Source: Bdellovibrionia bacterium (GTDB taxonomy: Bacteria > Bdellovibrionota > Bdellovibrionia > Bdellovibrionales > JAGQZY01). From it: a DNA stretch of 64,000 bases. The first letter of the stretch is position 1. Each line of letters begins with the position of its first letter. Below the pieces are notes generated by a model. The model was not told where the DNA came from and did no database searches. It saw nothing but the letters and a program-made list of their open reading frames with translations. The DNA lies in NCBI GenBank assembly GCA_030427805.1, contig JAUICP010000002.1, positions 310,001 through 374,000 on the forward strand, in the 5' to 3' direction. The position numbers and the translations under genes are program-made. Shown here piece by piece: positions 19,253 to 28,845 of this stretch.

Positions 19253-19288
19253 GAAAAAGCCTTTTAAAGAAGGGAAAAAGCCTTTTAA
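19253..19288 (-). repeat. Two 15-base direct repeats, each an AAAAG-C-CTTTT dyad, upstream of the giant kinase gene
   Basis: GAAAAAGCCTTTTAA occurs at 19253 to 19267 and again at 19274 to 19288, a period of 21 bases or two helical turns. Each copy contains an 11-base dyad with five-base arms. They lie 105 to 140 bases before the start of the minus-strand kinase gene and just past the terminator-like hairpin of the MAPEG gene. The arrangement fits a two-site operator for the kinase gene. This is inference from spacing. Confidence 0.45.
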
Positions 19289-19293
19289 GGAAT

Positions 19294-19319
19294 GCACTCA
19301 ACTGAAATCAGCTGAGTGC
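19294..19319 (-). terminator. Hairpin terminator after the MAPEG gene
   Basis: A 26-base inverted repeat: GCACTCA on one side and TGAGTGC on the other extend inward to a 12-pair stem with a single G-T (minus strand) mismatch and a two-base turn. It begins 8 bases past the MAPEG stop codon. On the minus strand the next bases include T-rich stretches inside the 21-base repeats rather than an immediate T run, so termination efficiency is uncertain. Confidence 0.6.
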
Positions 19320-19327
19320 AGAGAACA

Positions 19328-19714
19328 TCAAAGTGCCTGAAGAAGGATTGCTACCTGGCAGCCAAACCCCACCAAAAAGGCCAAAGTCCGTAGACCCGGC
19401 ACGCCTAAGATATAGACAATTAAGTGAACGAGACGTGCATAAAAGTAAATCATTGCCGCCATGGCCGTTATTTCGTTGGTCGTTTGCGAGATGACGACTA
19501 TAAGGATTGCTGCCGCAAATACGGGCAAATTTGCACTCGCGTTCGCGTGAGCCTTCATAGCCCTTTCTGCCCACGAATGTAATGGTTTTGGACTTTTAGG
19601 ATATCCAATCGTATCCATAATTCCACGTACGATGAATGAATCTAAGATATTGGGAATCCAAGCAAAGGCCGTCAAAAGTGATACCAATGCCAAGTATGTT
19701 AACTCCGTAGTCAT
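19328..19714 (-). CDS. MAPEG-family membrane protein
   Basis: A 128-residue integral membrane protein with four hydrophobic helices (LTYLALVSLLTAFAWI near the start, VFAAAILIVVIS, AMIYFYARLVHLIVYILG, LAFLVGFGCQVAILLQAL). The conserved ERAMKAHANASANLPVF and YFYARLVHLIVY are typical of MAPEG (membrane-associated eicosanoid and glutathione metabolism) proteins. Bacterial members are mostly uncharacterised; some have glutathione transferase or peroxidase activity. I place the start at ATG 19714 because GAGGT lies 5 bases before it; the longer form from 19738 lacks a ribosome site. It is followed by its own hairpin. A glutathione hydrolase gene lies upstream on the same strand. Confidence 0.8.
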   Translation of the reverse strand: MTTELTYLALVSLLTAFAWIPNILDSFIVRGIMDTIGYPKSPKPLHSWAERAMKAHANASANLPVFAAAILIVVISQTTNEITAMAAMIYFYARLVHLIVYILGVPGLRTLAFLVGFGCQVAILLQAL

Positions 19715-19888
19715 TTTAACCTCACTAATATGTTTCAATACTTATAGAATATTAGCGCTAAATCGAATGAATTATGCAAGAATCTATTTTAAACGGATTT
19801 TGCTTAGCACCCAAGTTTGGCCTTGAAAGCGCATTTGAAAGACTTCCTACTCTAAAGAACTAGATGGAAGTCGGTATATATACTTCTC

Positions 19889-20665
19889 TCATCCCTTGAA
19901 TGAATTCTTCATTCTTCGAATTTTTTCGAATACCTCGACTTCAGAGCCATTTGCCAGACCGATGTTATTTTTGATTTCAATAGAGTCGCAGCGAAGGAAT
20001 GGATTTGTCTTTAACTCCTCAGCAATGGTAGACGGAACGGTAGGTAAATTGTCAGCTCTCAGTCGCTCTGCCACCTCTAGTCGTTCGACTAAGTCTTGGT
20101 TACCTGGCTCTATTGATAGAGCGAAAGCTCCATTTTCTAAAGTATACTCGTGAGCACAATATAATTTAGTCTCAGGAGGTAAACCGGCAAGCTTTTGCAA
20201 ACTATTATACATAGTTTCGAAAGACCCTTCGAAAATCCGGCCGCATCCTATCGTAAAAAGTGCATCGCCACTAAAAACCGCGGGAATAGACTCAATATAG
20301 TATGCACAATGTGAGGATGTATGTCCTGGCACAGAAAGTAATTGTATCGGAGTTTCTCCCAACTCAAATACGTCGCCATCATCTAATTCAATCGCCTGAT
20401 AAGGAAAACGCTTATGCTCATCCTTTGGTCCAACAACCTTAAGTTCTGGAATCAATCTCGATAAAGGTGGGGTTCCATCAACGTGATCATAGTGATGATG
20501 CGTCTGTAGAATAAAATTGAGTTGCAGGTCTCTTTGATTCAAGACTTTCATAGTGGGTAACATCATTGAAGGGTCAACAACCGCAGTCATTCCTGTCGCC
20601 TCGTCACGAAGCAGATAATTGTAATTATCATTTAAAACAAGGTACTGAATTATCTCTAAACCCAT
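19889..20665 (-). CDS. gloB: Hydroxyacylglutathione hydrolase (glyoxalase II)
   Basis: A 258-residue metallo-beta-lactamase-fold hydrolase that splits S-lactoylglutathione to lactate and glutathione in methylglyoxal detoxification. Metal ligands are seen in QTHHHYDHVDG, the His of VPGHTSSHCAYY, the Asp of SGDALFTIGCGRIFEG and the His of LYCAHEYTLENGAFA. Length matches GloB (about 250). The C-terminal substrate domain is present (NPFLRCDS). AAGAAG precedes the ATG. It is divergent from a GHKL-domain gene and upstream of the MAPEG gene on the same strand with a 174-base gap. Confidence 0.9.
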   Translation of the reverse strand: MGLEIIQYLVLNDNYNYLLRDEATGMTAVVDPSMMLPTMKVLNQRDLQLNFILQTHHHYDHVDGTPPLSRLIPELKVVGPKDEHKRFPYQAIELDDGDVFELGETPIQLLSVPGHTSSHCAYYIESIPAVFSGDALFTIGCGRIFEGSFETMYNSLQKLAGLPPETKLYCAHEYTLENGAFALSIEPGNQDLVERLEVAERLRADNLPTVPSTIAEELKTNPFLRCDSIEIKNNIGLANGSEVEVFEKIRRMKNSFKG

Positions 20666-20884
20666 TTACTTCTTCTTTCAGAATACGACCGCACGATATC
20701 GAAGACTCTAAACTACCGGCATTTAGTGTTATTTACATTAAGATGCCACAGTTACAAATGAAGTACAAAACCAATAATCTGATTATCAAAGAAGCTCGTC
20801 TATGGCATTGCAAAAAAAAATCTAATTACTTTCGACTTCCTCTGTGAAATTATACTACAATTGAACTCAGAAAAAGGTATCACT

Positions 20885-21748
20885 ATGACTATTGGATTTA
20901 TTGGAGAAAGAAATCACATATCGGAATTATTGGAAACGATGTTTGATTTACATTTTTATGACGAATCTGCCTCAGACCTTGGTACTCATAGACTCTATAT
21001 CCGAAACCCAAAAAAAATGGATGCTGTACAAAAGTGGGAGATCCCAAAGAATTCGACTTTAATCAATATCTTTAAGGTGGGAAACTCTAAGGTAGATGAC
21101 TATTCTTTTGTTCTCGAGAACAATCAACAAAACAATTTTCTTGTTGAATACCCCGGAATGTCCGCGTCATTTCTGTTAAAAAAAATTGAATCAATACTTA
21201 TCGATTCTGAATTCGACATTGAAACAAATTCACAAGTTATTTTAGAAGAATTTCATGTCTCAAAGATAAGTGATAAAAACAAATGGTTAGTAGAGTTTAG
21301 AGAAAAGATTAACAAGAACTCGCCATCGAAAGACCGCGAATTTTCGAGAATGGTTACGACTCTTGTTGATGAATTAATTCTAAATGCTTTTATTCACGGG
21401 TACGGAATGGACCCCAAGGAGCCGTCTTTAGACGAAATTGGGCCTGTAAAAATTAAATGGATATTCGATAACATCAATTTTTCCCTTCTCGTCGAAGACC
21501 GAAGCGGTAAATTTGACACGGAGAAATTTTTATTTAAGCAAAGTATGTATAAGTCGGCCGAAGAGATTTCGAACAGCCAAACCGGAGGTCTCGGAATTCT
21601 TATGTGTATTAAATTTTGTGACCACATAGAAATAGTCAACAAAAAAGGTATAAGCACATCAACACAACTTTTCATCGATCTTAACAGGAACCTTTTTAGC
21701 AAAATGAGAAAATCGAGAAGCTCTTCTCTTTTGATACTTAATCAGTAG
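20885..21748 (+). CDS. GHKL ATPase-domain protein, paralogue A
   Basis: A 287-residue protein in two parts. Residues 1 to about 120 look like a degenerate receiver or Rossmann-like fold (MTIGFIGERNHISELLE) and include the IPKNSTLINIFKVG and FLVEYPGMSASFLL blocks shared with the paralogue at 22887. The C-terminal half is a Bergerat ATPase domain: N-box VDELILNAFIHGYG, G1 box VEDRSGKF and G2 TGGLGILMC are intact. No His-phosphoacceptor domain is seen, so it resembles an anti-sigma-type kinase (RsbW/SpoIIAB) rather than a sensor kinase. ATG 20885 is preferred over TTG 20861, since a TATACT -10 word sits at 20851 to 20856. Function unknown. Confidence 0.6.
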   Translation: MTIGFIGERNHISELLETMFDLHFYDESASDLGTHRLYIRNPKKMDAVQKWEIPKNSTLINIFKVGNSKVDDYSFVLENNQQNNFLVEYPGMSASFLLKKIESILIDSEFDIETNSQVILEEFHVSKISDKNKWLVEFREKINKNSPSKDREFSRMVTTLVDELILNAFIHGYGMDPKEPSLDEIGPVKIKWIFDNINFSLLVEDRSGKFDTEKFLFKQSMYKSAEEISNSQTGGLGILMCIKFCDHIEIVNKKGISTSTQLFIDLNRNLFSKMRKSRSSSLLILNQ

Positions 21749-21915
21749 AATTAAAACTGACTCAATTTAGGTCAATTCTAAGATAGATGAGATCTTTATC
21801 AATTGCCAGACAACCAATGTTTCAAATTATGACATTTTTTCACACTGTTAAGCAATTTCCACATAATTATTAGTAAGATACCTTTTTTTTAGCCCACAAA
21901 TTCCGTTAAGAAGTA

Positions 21916-22785
21916 ATGCCTTCTAATTGTACTTTATTTAAAATAGATGAACTCGAGTCTAAGATAATACCTGTTTCGGATGAAACTCTCGATCGGCTTA
22001 GAATTGACGCTGTTGTTTGCCTAGATCAAGTATACGAACGAGATTTCAAAAACCTTCTCTTTGAATTAAAAGAAATGAAGGTAGGACATACTTGGAAAAA
22101 ATACCCAATTCTGGATATTGGAAACTATTATAACATTCAAACCCAGGAGAATAAAAAGCGCGACACTAAGTTCTTTTTTTACTATGCTATAAAAAATGGA
22201 GAGCCAGACTTTCTCGGTACAGCAACTGTCGCGTCAAAAATCAATCACGACTTCAAACATGATGGTTTTCCAGTAATCAGTCGCTGTTTCATTTTAAAGA
22301 AATACAGAGAAAACCGTTTCTACGCGCCTATCTTGAAACACCGAATTAAATTCTGCGAAGACACTTTTGGTAAAGAACTCAAAGCTATTCATATGGGCAC
22401 TTCGAACATTAGAGTCTTAAAAGCAACATTGAATGACAGCCTTCTTGATTTTAAGTTTATTGGTTGTGAAAATCTCGACTGTGGTTCCTATAAAGAACTC
22501 GTCTACGATTTTTTGAAATTTTCTCCTGATTATTTAGAACAACTACTTTCAACTACTATGAAGATCGATAGTCGGTTACATGATTTCATTTCGCAGATTG
22601 TGAATTTAGAGTTCTCATCAAACAAGTTTTTAAACTTTAAGGCATTAGTTGACGAAGCCAAAGGGGACAGTCCTATCATAGGTGAGTTTGCAGATTTGAT
22701 TGAAGCCATTGGAGTCATTCAAAGTGATGAAGTTTCAAGTGACAAACTTTTAGCCAAAGTAAAGTTCGACAGCCGAGCGAGCTAG
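21916..22785 (+). CDS. GNAT-like protein of unknown function
   Basis: A 289-residue cytosolic protein. The middle (about residues 85 to 180) looks like an acyl-CoA N-acyltransferase fold. FFFYYAIKNGEPDFLGTATV resembles the beta strands before the acetyl-CoA site, and SRCFILKKYRENRFYAPIL resembles the R/Q-x-x-G/A loop, though the canonical Gly residues are missing. HMGTSNIRVLKATLND follows as a late strand/helix. The last 90 residues are helical. It sits between two paralogous GHKL ATPase genes on the same strand, with gaps of 167 and 101 bases, which suggests a working link. I do not recognise a specific family. Confidence 0.45.
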   Translation: MPSNCTLFKIDELESKIIPVSDETLDRLRIDAVVCLDQVYERDFKNLLFELKEMKVGHTWKKYPILDIGNYYNIQTQENKKRDTKFFFYYAIKNGEPDFLGTATVASKINHDFKHDGFPVISRCFILKKYRENRFYAPILKHRIKFCEDTFGKELKAIHMGTSNIRVLKATLNDSLLDFKFIGCENLDCGSYKELVYDFLKFSPDYLEQLLSTTMKIDSRLHDFISQIVNLEFSSNKFLNFKALVDEAKGDSPIIGEFADLIEAIGVIQSDEVSSDKLLAKVKFDSRAS

Positions 22786-22886
22786 TTTCGATTGAGCACA
22801 TTTCTCGCCTTTGGGTCAGTATCGGTAAAGTTATTATCAATTCCGAGTTATAAAGAATAAAATAGCTCTGAGGAGATTCACAAATA

Positions 22887-23783
22887 ATGAAAATTGCAAT
22901 AGTTGGCGAGCCCACCTTAAATCTCGATACTCTCAAATCGTCGTATAAAGTCGAAAATATAGATGCCAATGAGCTACAAAAAAATATCGAGAAATTCAAT
23001 CTGATTATTTTGAGCACAAAAATTTGGGATACGGTTCCTGTATTAGACATTCCAAAGAACTGTACTCTCCTCAATCATTTTATAGTCGGTCAGGACTCGA
23101 TAGAAAAATTCAATTCAGTTAATGATAAACCTGATCAATTGAATTTTCTAGTAGAGTTTCCCGGTATGAGAACGAGATACCTAGAAGAAGCGCTTGAGGC
23201 TGCTTTACTTCAACAGCCTTTTAAACCAAATAGTCTTGATTCTACAAATCAGTTTTTTGATATTACTTTAATCAACAAAATCACTGCTAAAGCACGATGG
23301 CTAAATAACTTCCAAGAAGAAATTACAAAGCGAATACTTACCGACAATGTCACGTTTTTTAAGGGTATCACTACTATATTAGACGAGTTAGTAATGAACT
23401 CATTTGTTCATGGTTACAAGACCGATCTTGAAGATCCAAAAGGAAGCCCCAGTGGTAAAGTCATTGTACGATGGGGACTCGATCAACACAATATTGTGAT
23501 AAAGGTTTCTGATTTTGCAGGAACATTCAACTTCTTAAGTTTTCTGAAGACTCTTAAATCAAGTCGGTCAGCCGATGAAGTGGTTGGAGAAAATCCTGGA
23601 GGGCTTGGCTTATTAATGATGATAAACTTTGTTGACCACATAGAAATATCGTCTATCAAGGGTACTCAGACTATTGTTAAGTTATTTATCGATCTCGATC
23701 GTGTATTGTTAGCGAGAAGGCGGCGACCTCAAAAAGGATCGATTTTGTTAAAAAGTACTCCGTTGGTCGACGATTTCGACTAA
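22887..23783 (+). CDS. GHKL ATPase-domain protein, paralogue B
   Basis: A 298-residue protein with the same two-part plan as the protein at 20885. The N-terminus MKIAIVGEPTLNLD resembles a receiver or nucleotide-binding start, then come DIPKNCTLLNHFIVGQ and FLVEFPGMRTRYLEE, shared with the paralogue. The Bergerat domain has N-box LDELVMNSFVHGYK, G1 box VSDFAGTF and G2 PGGLGLLMM, all intact. It ends in a basic tail (ARRRRPQKGS). GAGGAG is about 11 bases before the ATG. Together with the neighbour genes it may be an anti-sigma-type kinase pair acting on STAS proteins; partner not known. It converges on a small secreted protein gene with a 10-base gap. Confidence 0.6.
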   Translation: MKIAIVGEPTLNLDTLKSSYKVENIDANELQKNIEKFNLIILSTKIWDTVPVLDIPKNCTLLNHFIVGQDSIEKFNSVNDKPDQLNFLVEFPGMRTRYLEEALEAALLQQPFKPNSLDSTNQFFDITLINKITAKARWLNNFQEEITKRILTDNVTFFKGITTILDELVMNSFVHGYKTDLEDPKGSPSGKVIVRWGLDQHNIVIKVSDFAGTFNFLSFLKTLKSSRSADEVVGENPGGLGLLMMINFVDHIEISSIKGTQTIVKLFIDLDRVLLARRRRPQKGSILLKSTPLVDDFD

Positions 23784-23793
23784 GAATACCCCT

Positions 23794-24087
23794 CTAACTT
23801 GGTTTTAGGAAAATGCAAATCGCCTCAGCTTTGTCATTTATGACTTCACACGACACAACCTCATAGTTCAATCGCTTAAATTCCGATATAATATAACTCA
23901 TTCTGTGGGTGTTAGCCAATTGGACACTTCTTCCGTTTGAGGGAATTCCGATTGGATAGGTAACGGGAACTAAACTTTCCCCTTCACAACTATAGAATGT
24001 ATAGTGCCCTACGTGAGCCACACAGTGGATATCGGCTAGAGCAAACGCCGGCATTGTTAAAACTAAAATCAATAAAAGTGTTTTCAT
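23794..24087 (-). CDS. Small exported protein of unknown function
   Basis: A 97-residue protein with a clear signal peptide (MKTLLLILVLTMPAFALA, cut near residue 18) and a mature part of about 78 residues with four Cys (HCVAH, SCEGE, VSCEV, ICIFL) that could form two disulfides in the periplasm. ATG 24087 has GGAGG 4 bases upstream; an ATG at 24090 would abut it. It follows enolase on the same strand with opposite-side neighbours converging, and a gap of 13 bases to the enolase stop upstream. I do not recognise the family. Confidence 0.65.
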   Translation of the reverse strand: MKTLLLILVLTMPAFALADIHCVAHVGHYTFYSCEGESLVPVTYPIGIPSNGRSVQLANTHRMSYIISEFKRLNYEVVSCEVINDKAEAICIFLKPS

Positions 24088-24100
24088 CATCCCTCCAATA

Positions 24101-26804
<2,704 letters not shown>

Positions 26805-26849
26805 GGGATTTGTTTAGCCATAAATAGCCAATTTTACAAGTATTTGCTC

Positions 26850-27971
26850 TTAACTGGCTTTTTTAGAAAAGAACTTAGAACGGGGGAAGGGAATTTTATT
26901 ATCTTCAATTTCATCTATGAACGATGGCAATTCCCCAAGGGGCTCAATGTCACCCCGCATTGTTCCATCCGGTGCTCGCACGAGACTCTTTAATTCGTAG
27001 ATGGGAGTGACCATATAATTATATTCTGCATCGAGTCCTCGAATTTCCGAAATATGGGTGATTCGACGCGATCCATCAGAAAGACGGGAAATTTGAATCA
27101 CAATATCGATGGCCGAGGCAATGCTGTACTGCAACGCCTTTTCGGAGATCTTGTTATCTCCCCCCATGGCCAAGGCCTCCAGTCGAACCAGAGCATCGGC
27201 AGGAGAATTGGAGTGAATGGTTCCCAAGCACCCTTTATGACCCGTGTTCATTGCTTGAATAAGCTCGAAGCCTTCAGCACCACGAACCTCCCCTACAATA
27301 ATTCGATCGGGACGTAGTCTCAGTGAACTTTTTAAAAGGTCTTGCATACTAACTTCACCATGACCTTGCTCATCGGCCATGCGAGTTTCAAAACGGACAA
27401 CATGTTCGTATTCGATAGTCAGTTCCGAAGCATCTTCAATCACGATCACTCTTTGCCCTTTTGGAATTCGACTACAAAGAAGACCTAACAAAGTGGTCTT
27501 ACCAGAACCGGTTCCTCCGCTCACCAAAACATTTTTTCCTAGAAACATGCATATCTCTAAAAAGTTAGCGGCATCCTGAGTAATCGCTTTCCATTGAATA
27601 TACTGTTTAAAGGTAATTCTCTTTTTAAAAAATTTACGAATAGCAACAGTCGCACCATTTCGCGCACAAGGTGGAATCACAACGTGAACACGAGAACCAT
27701 CGGGAAGGCGAGCATCCAATCGAGGTTCATCATCGTTAATTCGACGACCCACCGATTGTGCAATGGCATTGACAGCCGCCATCAAGTCATCATCAGTTTC
27801 AAATTTTGCAGTTGAACGCTGAAGTTTACCACCAATCTCTACAAAGATATCATTTGGGCCATTTATGAGAACTTCAGTAATTTTGTCATCGAGTAATAGG
27901 GGGTAGATCGGACCAAGAAAATTTTTGATCGCTTCAAAAAATACTCCTGATTGTCCTCCCACCAGTGACAT
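26850..27971 (-). CDS. cpaF: CpaF/TadA-type secretion ATPase
   Basis: A 373-residue hexameric ATPase of the type II/IV secretion superfamily, CpaF branch. It has the N-terminal ITEVLINGPNDIFVE, then DARLPDGSRVHVVIPP, a Walker A GGTGSGKTTLLGLL near residue 152, an Asp-box VIEDASELTI, LRPDRIIVGEVRGAEG, and a His-box GHKGCLGTIHSNS. Such enzymes drive Tad-type pili or related machines at the inner membrane. No other tad or pilus gene (pilin, TadB/C, secretin) is visible in this window. It begins 2 bases after the cupredoxin-like gene stop. The symbol denotes family only. Confidence 0.9.
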   Translation of the reverse strand: MSLVGGQSGVFFEAIKNFLGPIYPLLLDDKITEVLINGPNDIFVEIGGKLQRSTAKFETDDDLMAAVNAIAQSVGRRINDDEPRLDARLPDGSRVHVVIPPCARNGATVAIRKFFKKRITFKQYIQWKAITQDAANFLEICMFLGKNVLVSGGTGSGKTTLLGLLCSRIPKGQRVIVIEDASELTIEYEHVVRFETRMADEQGHGEVSMQDLLKSSLRLRPDRIIVGEVRGAEGFELIQAMNTGHKGCLGTIHSNSPADALVRLEALAMGGDNKISEKALQYSIASAIDIVIQISRLSDGSRRITHISEIRGLDAEYNYMVTPIYELKSLVRAPDGTMRGDIEPLGELPSFIDEIEDNKIPFPRSKFFSKKAS

Positions 27972-27973
27972 GA

Positions 27974-28504
27974 TTAATCCCCTAAACTTGCTGGTTGACG
28001 ATAATCAGGGCCGGTGGCCGTATTCTTAAAAACGACTAATTGCCCTTCGCTGGCAGTTTCAGGACAGTGAAAAGAAAAGACTCCCGTCTTTTTAGGCTCA
28101 ATTTCAAAACTTACGGTGTCACCATAGTAGGTTCCATGGTGTTCAGAGAACGCATCCAGTACAAAGCTAATGTTTTTGTTTTCTTTATCGACGTTAACAA
28201 TGTGAATTTTATAACGTCCACCTTCTCGTAGTCTCAATTTTTCTGGAACGAAACCTCTTTGTGACTTAATGATGACGACCTCCTGAAGAGGTTCACCTTG
28301 GTGAAGTATTAGGTCGAAAAAGCTTCCTTTTTGTTCTTCAACACTCGGCTGCTCCATTTCTGCCGATCTCATTTCACCCTGTCTTCTCGATAAATCAATA
28401 GACCAATCTCCAAAGACTGGAGTCGGTAATAAACAAAGAGTTAAAATGAGTAAAAAATATGATCTAGTGAACATATTTTCTGGCGTGAAAATCCGCATAT
28501 TCAC
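27974..28504 (-). CDS. Exported cupredoxin-like protein
   Basis: A 176-residue protein with an N-terminal signal (hydrophobic FLLILTLCLLPTPVFG about residues 15 to 31) and a C-terminal beta-sandwich that looks like a cupredoxin_1 domain (RGFVPEKLRLREGGRYKIHI, SEHHGTYYGD, FSFHCPET). The His and Cys of the type 1 copper site seem partly present, but a final Met ligand is not obvious, so copper binding is uncertain. I choose GTG 28504, which has GGAGGT 5 bases upstream; it overlaps the preceding gene by 41 bases. Middle gene of a three-gene unit ending in cpaF. Confidence 0.6.
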   Translation of the reverse strand: MNMRIFTPENMFTRSYFLLILTLCLLPTPVFGDWSIDLSRRQGEMRSAEMEQPSVEEQKGSFFDLILHQGEPLQEVVIIKSQRGFVPEKLRLREGGRYKIHIVNVDKENKNISFVLDAFSEHHGTYYGDTVSFEIEPKKTGVFSFHCPETASEGQLVVFKNTATGPDYRQPASLGD

Positions 28505-28742
28505 GCGCTACCTCCATTGCTAAAAAGCTCAAAGTTTGCTCGTCGAGCTTTCCTAACTCTTCAAGCAACATTTCAAAATTCCCCTGGAATTGATTTGCCA
28601 CTTGCAAAGCAGCTTGAACGCGTCCCTGATAATCATCAGACCCACCCACTTCACTTTGCCAATCCATCTCAAGTACAGGATCAATAACACCCATATGGTA
28701 AAGAGCATCGAACACTAGTTGTAGATTCCCTTGGAGCCGCAT
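28464..28742 (-). CDS. Small conserved-looking protein upstream of cpaF
   Basis: A 92-residue acidic helical protein without signal peptide or membrane segment (FDALYHMGVIDPVLEMDW, QVANQFQGNFEMLLEELGKLDEQTLSFLAMEVAREYADF). It is the first gene of the unit and ends 41 bases inside the cupredoxin-like gene. AGGAGG lies 4 bases before the ATG, a strong site. I do not recognise a family; the tight coupling to cpaF suggests a cytosolic helper of the ATPase or its regulation. Confidence 0.6.
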   Translation of the reverse strand: MRLQGNLQLVFDALYHMGVIDPVLEMDWQSEVGGSDDYQGRVQAALQVANQFQGNFEMLLEELGKLDEQTLSFLAMEVAREYADFHARKYVH

Positions 28743-28788
28743 ACTACCTCCTTACAAGACTCTTATCGGCAAGGAGGAGACATAAAAT

Positions 28789-28805
28789 AATCTCAAAGAG
28801 AGATT
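28789..28805 (-). terminator. Weak hairpin terminator after the CheA-like gene
   Basis: Read on the minus strand: AATCTC, a 5-base loop, GAGATT, then ATTTTAT. The six-pair stem lies 40 bases past the stop codon of the phosphorelay operon and upstream of the next operon's first gene. The stem is short and AT-rich. Confidence 0.4.
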
Positions 28806-28845
28806 TTGGACCTAAGTTGTAATTGCTTATAAGATTGAGAATTTA

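Noticed and set aside
20741-20847. Small frame in the gap between gloB and the first GHKL gene
   Set aside because: No ribosome site, no start context, and it ends just before the likely promoter; nothing supports translation.
21777-21784. TCTAAGAT word shared with the STAS-like promoter region
   Set aside because: The 8-mer also occurs inside genes in this window, so the shared word is not good evidence of co-regulation.
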